A stretch of 64,000 nucleotides of DNA from Cupriavidus sp. D384. GTDB taxonomy: Bacteria > Pseudomonadota > Gammaproteobacteria > Burkholderiales > Burkholderiaceae. A program made the translations under genes and the position numbers. The stretch is from NCBI RefSeq assembly GCF_001652915.1, contig NZ_BBQI01000126.1, forward strand, positions 28,435 to 92,434, written 5' to 3'. Below, piece by piece: positions 34,694 through 43,092 of the stretch (position 1 is its first letter; each line of letters opens with the position of its first letter). Below the pieces are notes generated by a model, which worked only from the letters and a program-made list of their open reading frames with translations, ran no database searches and was not told the DNA's origin.

Positions 34694-34729
34694 CGGAACA
34701 CCTGACAAGACACATATACCGGAGACATC

Positions 34730-35887
34730 ATGAACCCGTTCCGCTTCCAGACCGTGCCGACGGTCATCGTCGAATCCGGCGCGGCGCGCCGCCTGGGCGT
34801 GCTGCTGCGCGAAGCGTTCCCGCAGGCGCGGCGTCTGTGCGTCGTCACCGATGGCTTCCTGGCAAAGAGCGGGCTGCTGGCGCCCGCGCTGGAAGACCTG
34901 GGCAAGCATGACTGGCAGGTGACCGTGATCGACGACGTCGTGGCCGATCCGCCCGAGCATATCGTGCTGGAAGCCACCGAACGCGCCCGCCAGGCCGATG
35001 CCGAAGTCGTGCTGGGCCTGGGCGGCGGATCGTCGATGGATGTTGCCAAGCTGATTGCCGTGCTGCTGCCGGCCACGCAGTCCATCAAGGACATGTACGG
35101 CGTGAAGAAGGTCACCGGCACGCGGCTGCCGCTGGTGCAGATGCCCACCACGGCGGGCACCGGCTCCGAAGTCACGGCCGTATCGATCGTGACCACGGGC
35201 GAGACCACCAAGATGGGCGTGGTGGCACCGCAGCTGTTTGCCGACCTGGCCATCCTCGATGCCGAACTGACGCTTGGCCTGCCGCGCGGCGCCACGGCCG
35301 CAACCGGTATCGATGCAATGGTCCATGCCATCGAGGCCTACACCAGTGCGCATCTGAAGAACCCGGTGTCCGACATGCTGGCCGTGCGGGCGCTGCAGTT
35401 GCTGTCGCAGAACCTGATGCGCGCGTGTGACAACGGCCACGACCTGGCCGCACGCGAGGCCATGCTGCTCGGCGCGATGTTCGCGGGCCAGTCGTTCGCC
35501 AACTCGCCGGTGGCGGCGGTGCATGCGCTGGCCTATCCGATTGGCGGCATTTTCCACGTGGCGCACGGCCTGTCCAACGCGCTGGTGCTGCCGCACGTGA
35601 TGAAGTTCAACGCGCCGGCCGCCTGCAAGCGGTACGCCGAGCTGTGTGACGTGGTACTGCCCGGCACCACCGGCAGCGACGAGACCAAGACCGCAGCGCT
35701 GATCGCGCATATCGAGGGCCTGGTCGAAGCCACCGGCATTCCGCGTACGCTGCGCGACGTGGGCGTCAAGGAGCCGGACCTGGGCCGGCTGGCCAGCGAT
35801 GCGATGCTGCAGACGCGCCTGCTCGTCAACAATCCGCGCGAGGTCACCGAGGCTGACGCCTTCGCCATCTACAGCGCTGCGTTCTGA
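34730..35887 (+). CDS. Iron-containing alcohol dehydrogenase
   Basis: 385 residues. NAD-binding GLGGGSSMDVAKL, PTTAGTGSEVTAVSIV, and metal-site segments GIDAMVHAIEAYTS, HALAYPIGGIFHVAHG and LPHVMKFN, giving the Asp/His ligands of group III Fe-ADHs. It interconverts an alcohol and an aldehyde or semialdehyde. It follows gabD and is probably co-transcribed; 4-hydroxybutyrate or another short hydroxy acid is a reasonable but unproven substrate. Confidence 0.92.
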   Translation: MNPFRFQTVPTVIVESGAARRLGVLLREAFPQARRLCVVTDGFLAKSGLLAPALEDLGKHDWQVTVIDDVVADPPEHIVLEATERARQADAEVVLGLGGGSSMDVAKLIAVLLPATQSIKDMYGVKKVTGTRLPLVQMPTTAGTGSEVTAVSIVTTGETTKMGVVAPQLFADLAILDAELTLGLPRGATAATGIDAMVHAIEAYTSAHLKNPVSDMLAVRALQLLSQNLMRACDNGHDLAAREAMLLGAMFAGQSFANSPVAAVHALAYPIGGIFHVAHGLSNALVLPHVMKFNAPAACKRYAELCDVVLPGTTGSDETKTAALIAHIEGLVEATGIPRTLRDVGVKEPDLGRLASDAMLQTRLLVNNPREVTEADAFAIYSAAF

Positions 35888-36073
35888 CAAGGCATGCCCG
35901 GCGCCGCCGGGCCCTGGCGCCCGCGGCGTTGGCGTCGTCTAATTCCTACACCGATATCAGCCCCTGCCCGCCTCAGGTCGGAGTGGTGCTGTCCTAACCT
36001 GCAATAACAGGGACAGCCGCGCGGCGACATCAATTGCCGCTGCGCAGCCAGCACCACAACAAAGGAGCGCACC

Positions 36074-36232
36074 ATGGGTATCGGCACCATTCTTCTGATC
36101 GTCCTCATCCTGCTGCTGGTTGGCGCACTGCCGACGTGGCCGTACAGTTCCGGCTGGGGCTACGGGCCAAGCGGTGGCCTGGGGCTGATCGTCATCATTG
36201 TTGTGCTCCTGGTTGTATTGGGCCGGATCTAG
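36074..36232 (+). CDS. DUF3309 small membrane protein
   Basis: 52 residues. Starts MGIGTILLIVLILLLVGALP, followed by a TWPYSSGWGYGPSGGLG turn and a second hydrophobic helix (LIVIIVVLLVVLG). Two helices joined by an aromatic Gly-rich loop is the DUF3309 pattern. AAAGGAG lies 8 bp before the ATG. It is the first of several short stress-type genes. Function unknown. Confidence 0.88.
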   Translation: MGIGTILLIVLILLLVGALPTWPYSSGWGYGPSGGLGLIVIIVVLLVVLGRI

Positions 36233-36286
36233 TACCGATCCGGCGCCGTTCACCGCGAATCCAATCGCGAACCGAAGGAGATCGAC

Positions 36287-36475
36287 ATGCCAGCCAAATC
36301 CAAGGCACAGCAGATGGCGGCCGGGGCCGCCTTGTCAGCGAAACGCGGCGAGCGCAAGGCCAGTTCGCTCAAGGGCGCATCGAAGTCGATGGCCAAATCG
36401 ATGAGCGAAGGCGAACTCAAGAAGATGGCCAGCACCAAACAGAAGGGCAAACCCACGCACAAGTCGAAGAGCTGA
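36287..36475 (+). CDS. DUF3008 small basic protein
   Basis: 62 residues, Lys- and Ser-rich. Begins MPAKSKAQQMAAGAALSAKR and contains GASKSMAKSMSEGELKKMAS, the DUF3008 pattern. Strong ribosome site GAAGGAG 6 bp before the ATG. It lies 54 bp after the DUF3309 gene and is probably co-expressed. No known function; the composition suggests a disordered or nucleic-acid-contacting protein. Confidence 0.9.
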   Translation: MPAKSKAQQMAAGAALSAKRGERKASSLKGASKSMAKSMSEGELKKMASTKQKGKPTHKSKS

Positions 36476-36512
36476 GGAGCAAAGCCTTCGGGCAGTGCCT
36501 CCGCGCAGGTGG

Positions 36513-36535
36513 CCCGGGTTGCGCCCGGGTTGCTT
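36513..36535 (+). terminator. Possible weak terminator after the DUF3008 gene
   Basis: CCCGGG (36513-36518), loop TTGCG, CCCGGG (36524-36529), then TTGCTTT. The same bases form an 11-bp direct repeat GCCCGGGTTGC. The stem is short and the T-tract broken. Confidence 0.35.
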
Positions 36536-36657
36536 TCGCGATATACGCCGCGGGGCGGGTTCCGTTGAAGTTCAAAGGGCTCCCGTTTCGCGGCGTTTCT
36601 GCGTCTTCTTCTGCGTCCTCGTTTCCGCGTCCCGCGCCCTGCGCAGCCACCCCTCCC

Positions 36658-37284
36658 TCAGCCGACACCCCCTGCCCGTTCGCACTTGCCCACAAAGCCC
36701 GGCAAGCGCTTTGCCTTGCTGCTGCGCGCAAGCCGAATGGCCTGCGTCATGGCCAGCGCAAAGCCGGGAATGCTTGCCATATCCTCCGCCACGTGCCGAC
36801 GGAAGAATGCCGCCCAGCGGAAGTCCCCATACGCATTGCCCGGCTTGCGGTAGGCGCCCGCATTGCGGGTAAAGGCAGCCAGGCTGCGGTAGGGATCGTC
36901 CCGCATGCCCATGACCGTGGCCGGCAGGTCCTGCTCCGACAGATGCTCGCCGTGTTCGTCATACGGATGCACATGACCCAGCGTGCGCATCCGTTTCCAG
37001 AACTTGCCCGGCGCCAGGTGGCTCAGGTCGTCGATGATGGCCACCGGCGCTTCCTGCCATCCCAGTTCCAGCCAGGCGCGGGCCCAGTGATGATGATCGG
37101 CGATATACAGCGCACCACCCGGCCCGGCGATGGTCTGGATTCGATGAGCCTCGAGAAACCGCTTCAGCGCTGCGCTGCTGCGCGGCCTGGCCGAGACGTC
37201 CATCTTCTCGTGTACCTGGTACATCCCCAGCGTGATCTGGGTGGGCCGGAGCGTGTCGAGTTCGGCAGTGGCATGCGTGACCAT
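36658..37284 (-). CDS. ParB-like nuclease-family protein (copy 1)
   Basis: 208 residues. The ParB-like (ParBc_2) signature is LRPTQITLGMYQVHEKM, then ALYIADHHHWARAW with a His triplet, FWKRM, HVHPYDEHG, and a long block SMRDDPYRSL-type followed by AYRKPGNAYGDFRWAAFFRR. It shares all these blocks with the gene at 38899, so the two are paralogues. Family members are annotated as putative nucleases, but none has a proven role that I know of. It ends a minus-strand run behind the AGRF-type gene and the SDR gene. ATG at 37284. Confidence 0.85.
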   Translation of the reverse strand: MVTHATAELDTLRPTQITLGMYQVHEKMDVSARPRSSAALKRFLEAHRIQTIAGPGGALYIADHHHWARAWLELGWQEAPVAIIDDLSHLAPGKFWKRMRTLGHVHPYDEHGEHLSEQDLPATVMGMRDDPYRSLAAFTRNAGAYRKPGNAYGDFRWAAFFRRHVAEDMASIPGFALAMTQAIRLARSSKAKRLPGFVGKCERAGGVG

Positions 37285-37301
37285 CGGCGCGTCATCCGTT
37301 G

Positions 37302-37790
37302 TCAGTTATGGCTGGCAACCTGGCGGTCGACATAGTGTTCGAGTTCGCTGCCGGGATCCTCGTTGCCGGTAGAGTCTTCGGCCACCGCTTCCTGCGCCAC
37401 CGGTGCGGCGTGCGCGGGTCGCACATTGCCGTCCCCGCCGTCGGCACCCTTTCCCGCCCCCTGGCCGGGGATGGGCCAGCATTCGCCCTCGGCCGCATCG
37501 ACCAGGGCGGGCGCGCGTGCGGGATCGAAATCGGTCCACTGCCCGCCTTCCCATTTGCCCTTGGCCTCTTCGCAATCGCAGGCGCCGCCTTCGCGCAGCA
37601 CGTCCAGCACCTCTTCACGGCGCTCGCCCTTGGCGCGCGCGGCAAGCAACACGCCGGGTGGCCGTGCACCGCCCGGGTCCACCGACATGATCGATACATC
37701 CCACACGGAAAACCCGCGCGCATACAGCTTTTGCGCTGCGTGTTCTGCTTCGGGAATGGACGCGAAGCGCCCGGCGACAATCGAAGACAT
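37302..37790 (-). CDS. AGRF-type protein, soluble short form (hypothetical)
   Basis: 162 residues. Opens MSSIVAGRFASIPEAEHAAQ and continues GVLLAARAKGERREEVLDVL with REGGACDCEEAKGKW and TDFDPARAP; the tail is acidic and Gly/Ala-rich. The same start and the GVLLAA ... G-W-x-DFDP block occur in the gene at 46136, but there they are separated by a Gly-rich membrane hairpin that this copy lacks. GGGAGAAA precedes the ATG. It lies 18 bp from the ParB-like gene and 17 bp from the SDR gene, so it is part of an operon with them. Function unknown. Confidence 0.75.
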   Translation of the reverse strand: MSSIVAGRFASIPEAEHAAQKLYARGFSVWDVSIMSVDPGGARPPGVLLAARAKGERREEVLDVLREGGACDCEEAKGKWEGGQWTDFDPARAPALVDAAEGECWPIPGQGAGKGADGGDGNVRPAHAAPVAQEAVAEDSTGNEDPGSELEHYVDRQVASHN

Positions 37791-37807
37791 GATGTTTCTC
37801 CCTGCGT

Positions 37808-38665
37808 TCAGGCGTTGACCACCTCGCCACCGTTGATATGGAGGATCTGCCCGGTGATATAGCTTGCGGCCTCGGACGCCAGGAACACGTAGCCCGCGGC
37901 CACTTCGAAAGGCTGCCCAGGGCGGCCCATTGGCGTCTTCTTGCCAAACTCGGCCACTTCCGTGGCAGTAAATGTCGACGGAATCAGTGGCGTCCAGATC
38001 GGGCCCGGCGCCACGCCGTTGACGCGGATGCCGCGATCCACCACCTGCAGCGCCAGCGACCGCGTGAACGCCACGATGGCCCCCTTGGTAGCAGAGTAGT
38101 CCAGCAGATGCGCACTGCCGCGATAGGCGGTCACAGAGGTCGTGTTGAGGATCACCCCGCCCTGCCCCAGATGCGGCAGGGCCGCGCGTGTCACATGGAA
38201 CATCGCGAAAACGTTGGTCTGGAACGTGCGCTCCAGCTGGGCGGCACTGACGTCTTCAAGCGACTCCTGTGGATGCTGTTCCGCCGCATTGTTCACCAGC
38301 ACGTCGAGCCGGCCGAACGACTTCAGGGTATCGGCCACGATCTTGTCCGCGTGGGCCACGTCGGCAATATCACCGGCAATCGCCAGCGTTTTCTGGCCCG
38401 CCTCGGACACCAGCCGCGCTGTTTCCCGCGCGTCTTCGTGCTCGTCCAGGTAGGCGAACGCCACGTCGGCGCCCTCGCGGGCAAAAGCCACGGCGATCGC
38501 GCGGCCAATACCACTGTCGCCGCCCGTCACCAGCGCCACCTTGCCGCGCAGCCGGCCGCTGCCGACATAGTCTTCGGCGCCGCTGTCGGGTTTCGGCTCC
38601 ATTTCGCTTTCCAGGCCCGGCTGGCGGTCCTGATGCTGTGGCGGGAGTTTCTTGGGGGTGGACAT
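37808..38665 (-). CDS. SDR-family oxidoreductase
   Basis: 285 residues. Disordered N-terminus (about 1-35), then a Rossmann fold with cofactor motif VTGGDSGIGRAIAVAFA, NNAAEQHP, catalytic Ser in NTTSVTAYRGSA, YSATK with the catalytic Tyr and Lys, and VNGVAPGPIWTPL. It resembles the YghA/YhdF group of general-stress dehydrogenases. The ATG at 38665 has GGAAG upstream; another ATG lies 6 codons earlier. First gene of the operon SDR - AGRF protein - ParB-like protein. The substrate is unknown. Confidence 0.92.
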   Translation of the reverse strand: MSTPKKLPPQHQDRQPGLESEMEPKPDSGAEDYVGSGRLRGKVALVTGGDSGIGRAIAVAFAREGADVAFAYLDEHEDARETARLVSEAGQKTLAIAGDIADVAHADKIVADTLKSFGRLDVLVNNAAEQHPQESLEDVSAAQLERTFQTNVFAMFHVTRAALPHLGQGGVILNTTSVTAYRGSAHLLDYSATKGAIVAFTRSLALQVVDRGIRVNGVAPGPIWTPLIPSTFTATEVAEFGKKTPMGRPGQPFEVAAGYVFLASEAASYITGQILHINGGEVVNA

Positions 38666-38783
38666 ACGCGCTTCCGGTGGCATCGTCAATGCAGACGTGG
38701 GGCGCAAATTCCGTGCCGCGCGTTTTCCCTTGTGCAGCCTTGCGCCCTGCGGCGCGCCGGGCATTTCCCCGCCTCGGAGATGC

Positions 38784-38794
38784 GTAACGGTTAC
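38784..38794. promoter_or_regulatory. Short palindrome GTAAC-G-GTTAC in the SDR/ParB-like divergent region
   Basis: Perfect 5-bp arms around a central G, midway in the 233 bp between two divergent starts. It could be a shared operator; the signal is short. Confidence 0.25.
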
Positions 38795-38898
38795 AAGCGG
38801 TGGCAACGATTGCCGAAGCGGCGCGCCGGCACGCACGGCCACGCCACGGCACAAACCTTGCTGCTTCCGGGCCATTCCTGTCCCGGAGATCAGACCCC

Positions 38899-39549
38899 AT
38901 GGCAAAGCGCACGCGGCGGCTTGGCAAGGATGCGGCACTGATGGTGCCCATCGGTCACCTGCGTCCCACGCAGATCACCGTGGGCGCGTACCACGTCGCG
39001 CAGAAAATGCATGTCACGCGGCGGCTGGCCCATGCCGACATTCCGGCATTCCTTGACCAGCATCGCGTACACATCGTCATCGGTCCCGAGCAAGCGTTGT
39101 ATATCGTCGATCATCACCATTGGGTGCGGGCGTGGCAGGACATGGGCATCGACATGGTGCCGGCGCTCGTTCGCAACGACTACAGCCATCTGTCGGTACG
39201 CAAATTCTGGAAGCGGATGACCGACGAACATATGGTCCATCCGTACGACGAACGCGGACGGCGCCGCCCGATCCGTGAATTGCCGGAAGACGTCCACAGC
39301 ATGCGCGACGACCCTTACCGCAGCCTGGAGGCCTTTGTGCAACTGGCCGGCGGGTATCGCAAGGTGAAGACCGCATACTCGGACTTTCGCTGGGCCGACT
39401 TTTTCCGCAAGAACATCAAGGGGCCGCTGGATACGCACCACACTTTCGCGGCCGCGCTGGCCACGGGCCTGCAGCTTGCGCTGAGCCCCAAGGCGCGCGA
39501 CCTGCCCGGCTACCTCGGGCCGTGCAAGGACCGGCGTCGAAATCGATAG
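38899..39549 (+). CDS. ParB-like nuclease-family protein (copy 2)
   Basis: 216 residues. It is paralogous to the gene at 36658: LRPTQITVGAYHVAQKM, ALYIVDHHHWVRAW, FWKRM, MVHPYDERG, SMRDDPYRSLEAFVQLAGGY and AYSDFRWADFFRK. The N-terminus has a basic stretch (AKRTRRLGK). It is divergent from the SDR operon that contains copy 1, so both copies may respond to one control region. ATG at 38899 with GGAGA upstream. The catalytic status of the His triplet is unknown. Confidence 0.85.
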   Translation: MAKRTRRLGKDAALMVPIGHLRPTQITVGAYHVAQKMHVTRRLAHADIPAFLDQHRVHIVIGPEQALYIVDHHHWVRAWQDMGIDMVPALVRNDYSHLSVRKFWKRMTDEHMVHPYDERGRRRPIRELPEDVHSMRDDPYRSLEAFVQLAGGYRKVKTAYSDFRWADFFRKNIKGPLDTHHTFAAALATGLQLALSPKARDLPGYLGPCKDRRRNR

Positions 39550-39555
39550 CGTGGA

Positions 39556-40125
39556 TCAGGCGGTTGCCTTGCGTCGGGCGCCAGCCCGGGCATTGTCGCG
39601 GGCCTGCGTCAGCACGCAGCACAGCAGCAGATAGGCGCGCTTGAACTCGCCAGCAGCCTCGCGCGCACTGCCGCTGCGCGCGTGGCGGAAGCCCGCATCC
39701 AGCCGGGCCTCGATGCCGCGTTCCACGTCGGGTTGCGTGTACAGCGATCGGGTGCGGTTCTGCCATAGCGCCATGGTGGCCATATGCTGGCTGTCCAGCG
39801 CAGCAGGTGACAACACTTCGTCCGGCTTGCTCAGTGCCAGGCGCATCTCGCACAGCGCCTGCATCAGCACGCGCGCCTGGCGCAGGTCGCTGCCACGCGG
39901 CGCACGCGCCGTGGCGCCCTTGCCCTGCTGCGCCTTGGCAGCCAGCCGTGCAGGCGATACCAGCCGCGCTATCCGGGCAGCATTGGCTGCGCCGTCGCCG
40001 CCATTGTCTCCGATCTCGGAAATTGAGGGATTGCCAGCAGTGGGGAGCGATTGATGCGCTTCAGTAAGCAAGGTTGCCGGGCTGCTGCTGTCAGCCTCCA
40101 GCCAACCGATGACTGCGTATTCCAC
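39556..40125 (-). CDS. Hypothetical protein
   Basis: 189 residues from a GTG at 40125, which has GAGG six bases upstream; a TTG at 40176 would add 17 residues but has no ribosome site. The first third is low-complexity. The rest is Ala/Arg-rich and mainly helical (DLRQARVLMQALCEMRLALS, EFKRAYLLLCCVLTQAR). I recognise no family. Its coding character is supported by codon use and by its tight packing (6 bp from the convergent ParB-like stop). Confidence 0.55.
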   Translation of the reverse strand: MEYAVIGWLEADSSSPATLLTEAHQSLPTAGNPSISEIGDNGGDGAANAARIARLVSPARLAAKAQQGKGATARAPRGSDLRQARVLMQALCEMRLALSKPDEVLSPAALDSQHMATMALWQNRTRSLYTQPDVERGIEARLDAGFRHARSGSAREAAGEFKRAYLLLCCVLTQARDNARAGARRKATA

Positions 40126-40224
40126 CTTGGACCTCGATGCGTGTTCTGCTTGTTGTTGGTACAAGTATCGATGCAATTGCCGTGCCGGTTGGCGTGTGCA
40201 ACTGCCAGATGCCTGCCTGACACT

Positions 40225-41304
40225 TCAGGCAGCCCTGCGCGCGGGCCGCGCCGGCGCAGCGGTACTTTCCAGCAGTGCCAGCAGCCGCGCTTCGTCGGTA
40301 CGCAGGCGCATGCCTGCACGCGGTGCCGGTAAAGCCTGCAACGCATCCGCCATGAACGCGGCCAGCACGTCCGGATGCACATAGCATTTGCGGCAGACGG
40401 CCACGGTGTTGCGCAGCCGTTCCGCCACGCTGCGAATCACGTCAACCATCGCCCGCTTGCGTGCCGCCTCGGTGTCGGCGGGAGTCTTGCGCAGCAGCGC
40501 CAGCGCATGCACGCTGCCGGCCCATGTGCGGAAGTCCTTGGCCGTGAACTCGCCCCCCGTCACTTCCTGCAGATAGGCATTGACATCGGCCGAGCCAATC
40601 TCGTGCACCTCGCCGTCGCTGTCCTTGTACTTGAACAACTGCTGGCCCGGCAGGTCGGCGCAATTGCGCACCACCCGAGCCAGCCGCGCGTCGTTGACCG
40701 ACACATCGTGCGTGACGCCGGACTTGCCCGTGAACTGGAAGCGCAGACGGCTGCCCTGCACCGCCACGTGCTTGCGTTTCAGCGTTGTGAGCCCGTAGGT
40801 GCGGTTCTGCTCTGCGTAGCGCGGCGTGCCCACGCGCACCAGCGTGGCATCGAGCAGCGTTACCACGGCGGCCAGGACCTTTTCGCGCGGCATGCCATTG
40901 CGCGCCAGGTCGCGTGTGACGCGCCCCCGCAGATGCGGCAGCGCATGCCCAAATGCCATCAGCCGCGCGTACTTGTCGGCGTCGCGCAGCGCAGCCCAGT
41001 CAGCGTGATAGAGGTACTGCTTGCGCCCGCGCGCATCGCGGCCCGTGGCCTGCAGGTGGCCGTCGGGGTCCAGGCAGATCCAGACCGACTCGTACGCTGG
41101 CGGAATCGCCAGTGCGTCGATGCGGGCCTTCGTGGCGGCATCGATGCGCTTGCCATCGGGCCGTACATACGTGAAGCCCTTGCCGGCACGGCGCCGGGCG
41201 ATGCCGGGCTCGCTGTCGTCGACATGATGCAGCCCCGCCTTGCGCAGGGCAGCGTCGAGGGTCGGGGTCTGGATGTCCGGATGGGCAAGGTTTGTCTGGG
41301 TCAT
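40225..41304 (-). CDS. DNA topoisomerase IB (poxvirus/bacterial type)
   Basis: About 359 residues. Core motifs are present: KGFTYVRPDGKRI, IPPAYESVWICLDPDGHLQA, RTYGLTTLKRKHV, FTAKDFRTWAGSVHAL with the catalytic Arg, and the active-site Tyr in CRKCYVHPDVL. It relaxes supercoils through a 3'-phosphotyrosyl link, independent of ATP. Several nearby ATGs (41304, 41310, 41322, 41334) could be the start; none has a clear ribosome site, so the first residues are uncertain. It sits among stress-type genes, as this accessory topoisomerase often does. Confidence 0.92.
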   Translation of the reverse strand: MTQTNLAHPDIQTPTLDAALRKAGLHHVDDSEPGIARRRAGKGFTYVRPDGKRIDAATKARIDALAIPPAYESVWICLDPDGHLQATGRDARGRKQYLYHADWAALRDADKYARLMAFGHALPHLRGRVTRDLARNGMPREKVLAAVVTLLDATLVRVGTPRYAEQNRTYGLTTLKRKHVAVQGSRLRFQFTGKSGVTHDVSVNDARLARVVRNCADLPGQQLFKYKDSDGEVHEIGSADVNAYLQEVTGGEFTAKDFRTWAGSVHALALLRKTPADTEAARKRAMVDVIRSVAERLRNTVAVCRKCYVHPDVLAAFMADALQALPAPRAGMRLRTDEARLLALLESTAAPARPARRAA

Positions 41305-41514
41305 GTGCATGCGCGTACGCATGAGCCATGCCATCGGCTTTGCCCCGATAACCACGGGGTGACGCCGCCCACGCTTGCAGTTTTTACCGGCCTGGAATGG
41401 CGGGCGCCGGCGCGCTTTGCAAATTCTGCCGCCAGACAGGAATGCTTCTTGCGCGAACCGCATCGTGTACATGCCGCCCATCCATAGCCGAACGGCAAAT
41501 GAAGGAGCATCGTC

Positions 41515-42135
41515 ATGCCCGAACGAGACCGTGAACCGAATCGACTTCCGAGCCGGTGGCCGCTGCAGGCGGCCGCCGTCGTCATCGTATTGTGCAGTGC
41601 CGCAGCCGTCTCGCCGGCTTCGGCTGCCCCACCCGTAGCCGATACGCCGCTGGCCCCGACACCGCCCAGGCCCGCCAAGCCGCCCGCTACATCGCTGTCC
41701 ACCGACGACCTGCGCTTTGTGGACGAGGCGCAGATGACCAGTCACCTGGAAATCTCGGCCAGCGAAATGGCCCTGGAAGTATCGAAGGACCCAAAGGTCC
41801 ACGCGTTCGCGCGCCAGATGGTGGAAGACCACAAGGAGGCACTGGGCGCCTTGCGCGGCATCGCCGCCGACAAGGGCATCACGCCACAGGAGCGCGTGCC
41901 CGAGGCACCCGAACTGACGCGGCTGAAGTCTCTCAAGGCCGGGGAATTCGACCAGGCCTATATCCGGACCATTGGGATCGATGCGCACGAGCAGGCCGTG
42001 CTGCTATTCCAGAACCAGGCTACGCGCGGCAAGGACCCCGCCCTGCGCGCCTTTGCCGCACGCATGCTGCCTGCGCTGCGCGAGCATTTGAAGCAGGCCC
42101 GCACGATGGATCAGCGCGTGACGGCCAACCGCTGA
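41515..42135 (+). CDS. DUF4142 periplasmic protein
   Basis: 206 residues. N-terminal signal peptide (about 15-38, ending SPASA) and a Pro-rich stretch, then a four-helix ferritin-like DUF4142 domain (LSTDDLRFVDEAQMTSHLEI, FARQMVEDHKEALGALRGI, FDQAYIRTIGIDAHEQAVL). Strong ribosome site GAAGGAG. The domain is widespread in stress-inducible exported proteins; no enzymatic role is known. It is divergent from topoisomerase IB. Confidence 0.92.
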   Translation: MPERDREPNRLPSRWPLQAAAVVIVLCSAAAVSPASAAPPVADTPLAPTPPRPAKPPATSLSTDDLRFVDEAQMTSHLEISASEMALEVSKDPKVHAFARQMVEDHKEALGALRGIAADKGITPQERVPEAPELTRLKSLKAGEFDQAYIRTIGIDAHEQAVLLFQNQATRGKDPALRAFAARMLPALREHLKQARTMDQRVTANR

Positions 42136-42156
42136 TCCTCATCGGCCAGCAGCGCA

Positions 42157-43092
42157 TTACACCGCCCCACGCTCCTGACGCGGCCGCGCGGCAATGACCT
42201 GCGGATCGTTCTCGTCGTCGCCGTCGGCCAGCACTGCCTCGCGCGCCTTGTCCTCGCCGCCGCTATCCGTGCGTTCCGGCTCCAGCCCATCGTCGTGATG
42301 CGGCACCTTCGGCGCGGTGGATGCCTTGGACGGCCGGGCCGGCACGGCGGGGCCGGTACGGGCCTCGGTGACCATCTCGCGCAACCAGCCCAGCAGCAGC
42401 CTGGTGTACGCGCGCTGGCTGTCCTCGCTGTTCAGCCCGTGGTCGGCGCCTTTGAGCACCCGATACGTGATCGAACTGGCCTGGATGCAGGCATCGACGT
42501 AGCTCAGCACCGCCGTGTGCGGCACGATATTGTCGTGCTGCGATTCCACCACGAGCACATCGCCCTTGAAGTTCGTGCAGGCGCGCAGCGCCCGATTGGT
42601 ATCGGCGGCCACCACCTTGCGGCGATAGGCCACCAGGTCCTGGTCGCGGTGCAGCTGCCGTTTGGGCGATTCCCAGCCTTCGTCCATGTACAGCGCCGGG
42701 GCGCGAAACGCGAGCCAGCGCACCGGCCTGAGTTCGCACAGCACGGCGGCCAGATAGCCGCCGTAGCTGCTGCCCACTACCGCGATGGCATTGCGGTCCA
42801 CCTCGGGATGGCGCACCAGCATGTCGTAGGCGGCCAGCACGTCGGCCAGGTTGCGCATGCGGCTGACGGTCTCGTACTGTGCCGACGTGCCAGCATGGCC
42901 GGTCAGGTCGAAGGTCATGCAGACCGCGCCCAGCCCCGCCACTTCGCGGGCCCGGGCCAGATACTGCTGCTGGCTGCCGCCCCAGCCGTGCACGAACAGC
43001 ACGCCGGGCAGCTTGGTGGCGGGCGAGATCACGGTGCCCGCGATCATTCCGCCTTCGGTATGGATCTGTATCGATTCTTCATGAGTGGCCAT
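42157..43092 (-). CDS. Alpha/beta hydrolase
   Basis: 311 residues. Oxyanion segment VLFVHGWGGSQQQYLARA, nucleophile elbow VVGSSYGGYLAAV, acid in VVESQHDNIVPH and His in LKGADHGLNSE, so the triad is complete. The last ~50 residues are a charged, probably disordered tail. Its start lies inside the end of the DUF3182 gene (14-bp overlap), so the two are co-translated. The substrate is unknown; esterase or peptidase are possibilities. Confidence 0.9.
   Translation of the reverse strand: MATHEESIQIHTEGGMIAGTVISPATKLPGVLFVHGWGGSQQQYLARAREVAGLGAVCMTFDLTGHAGTSAQYETVSRMRNLADVLAAYDMLVRHPEVDRNAIAVVGSSYGGYLAAVLCELRPVRWLAFRAPALYMDEGWESPKRQLHRDQDLVAYRRKVVAADTNRALRACTNFKGDVLVVESQHDNIVPHTAVLSYVDACIQASSITYRVLKGADHGLNSEDSQRAYTRLLLGWLREMVTEARTGPAVPARPSKASTAPKVPHHDDGLEPERTDSGGEDKAREAVLADGDDENDPQVIAARPRQERGAV

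Noticed and set aside
33220..35331. A 703-codon open frame on the minus strand opposite gabD and the alcohol dehydrogenase
   Set aside because: It is a GC-bias shadow: both sense-strand genes are full-length with intact motifs, while the antisense translation is rich in His/Arg/Gln and resembles no family.
36658..39549. ParB-like genes as a plasmid or chromosome partition system
   Set aside because: No ParA gene and no parS-type repeats nearby; the family signature is the separate ParBc_2 type.
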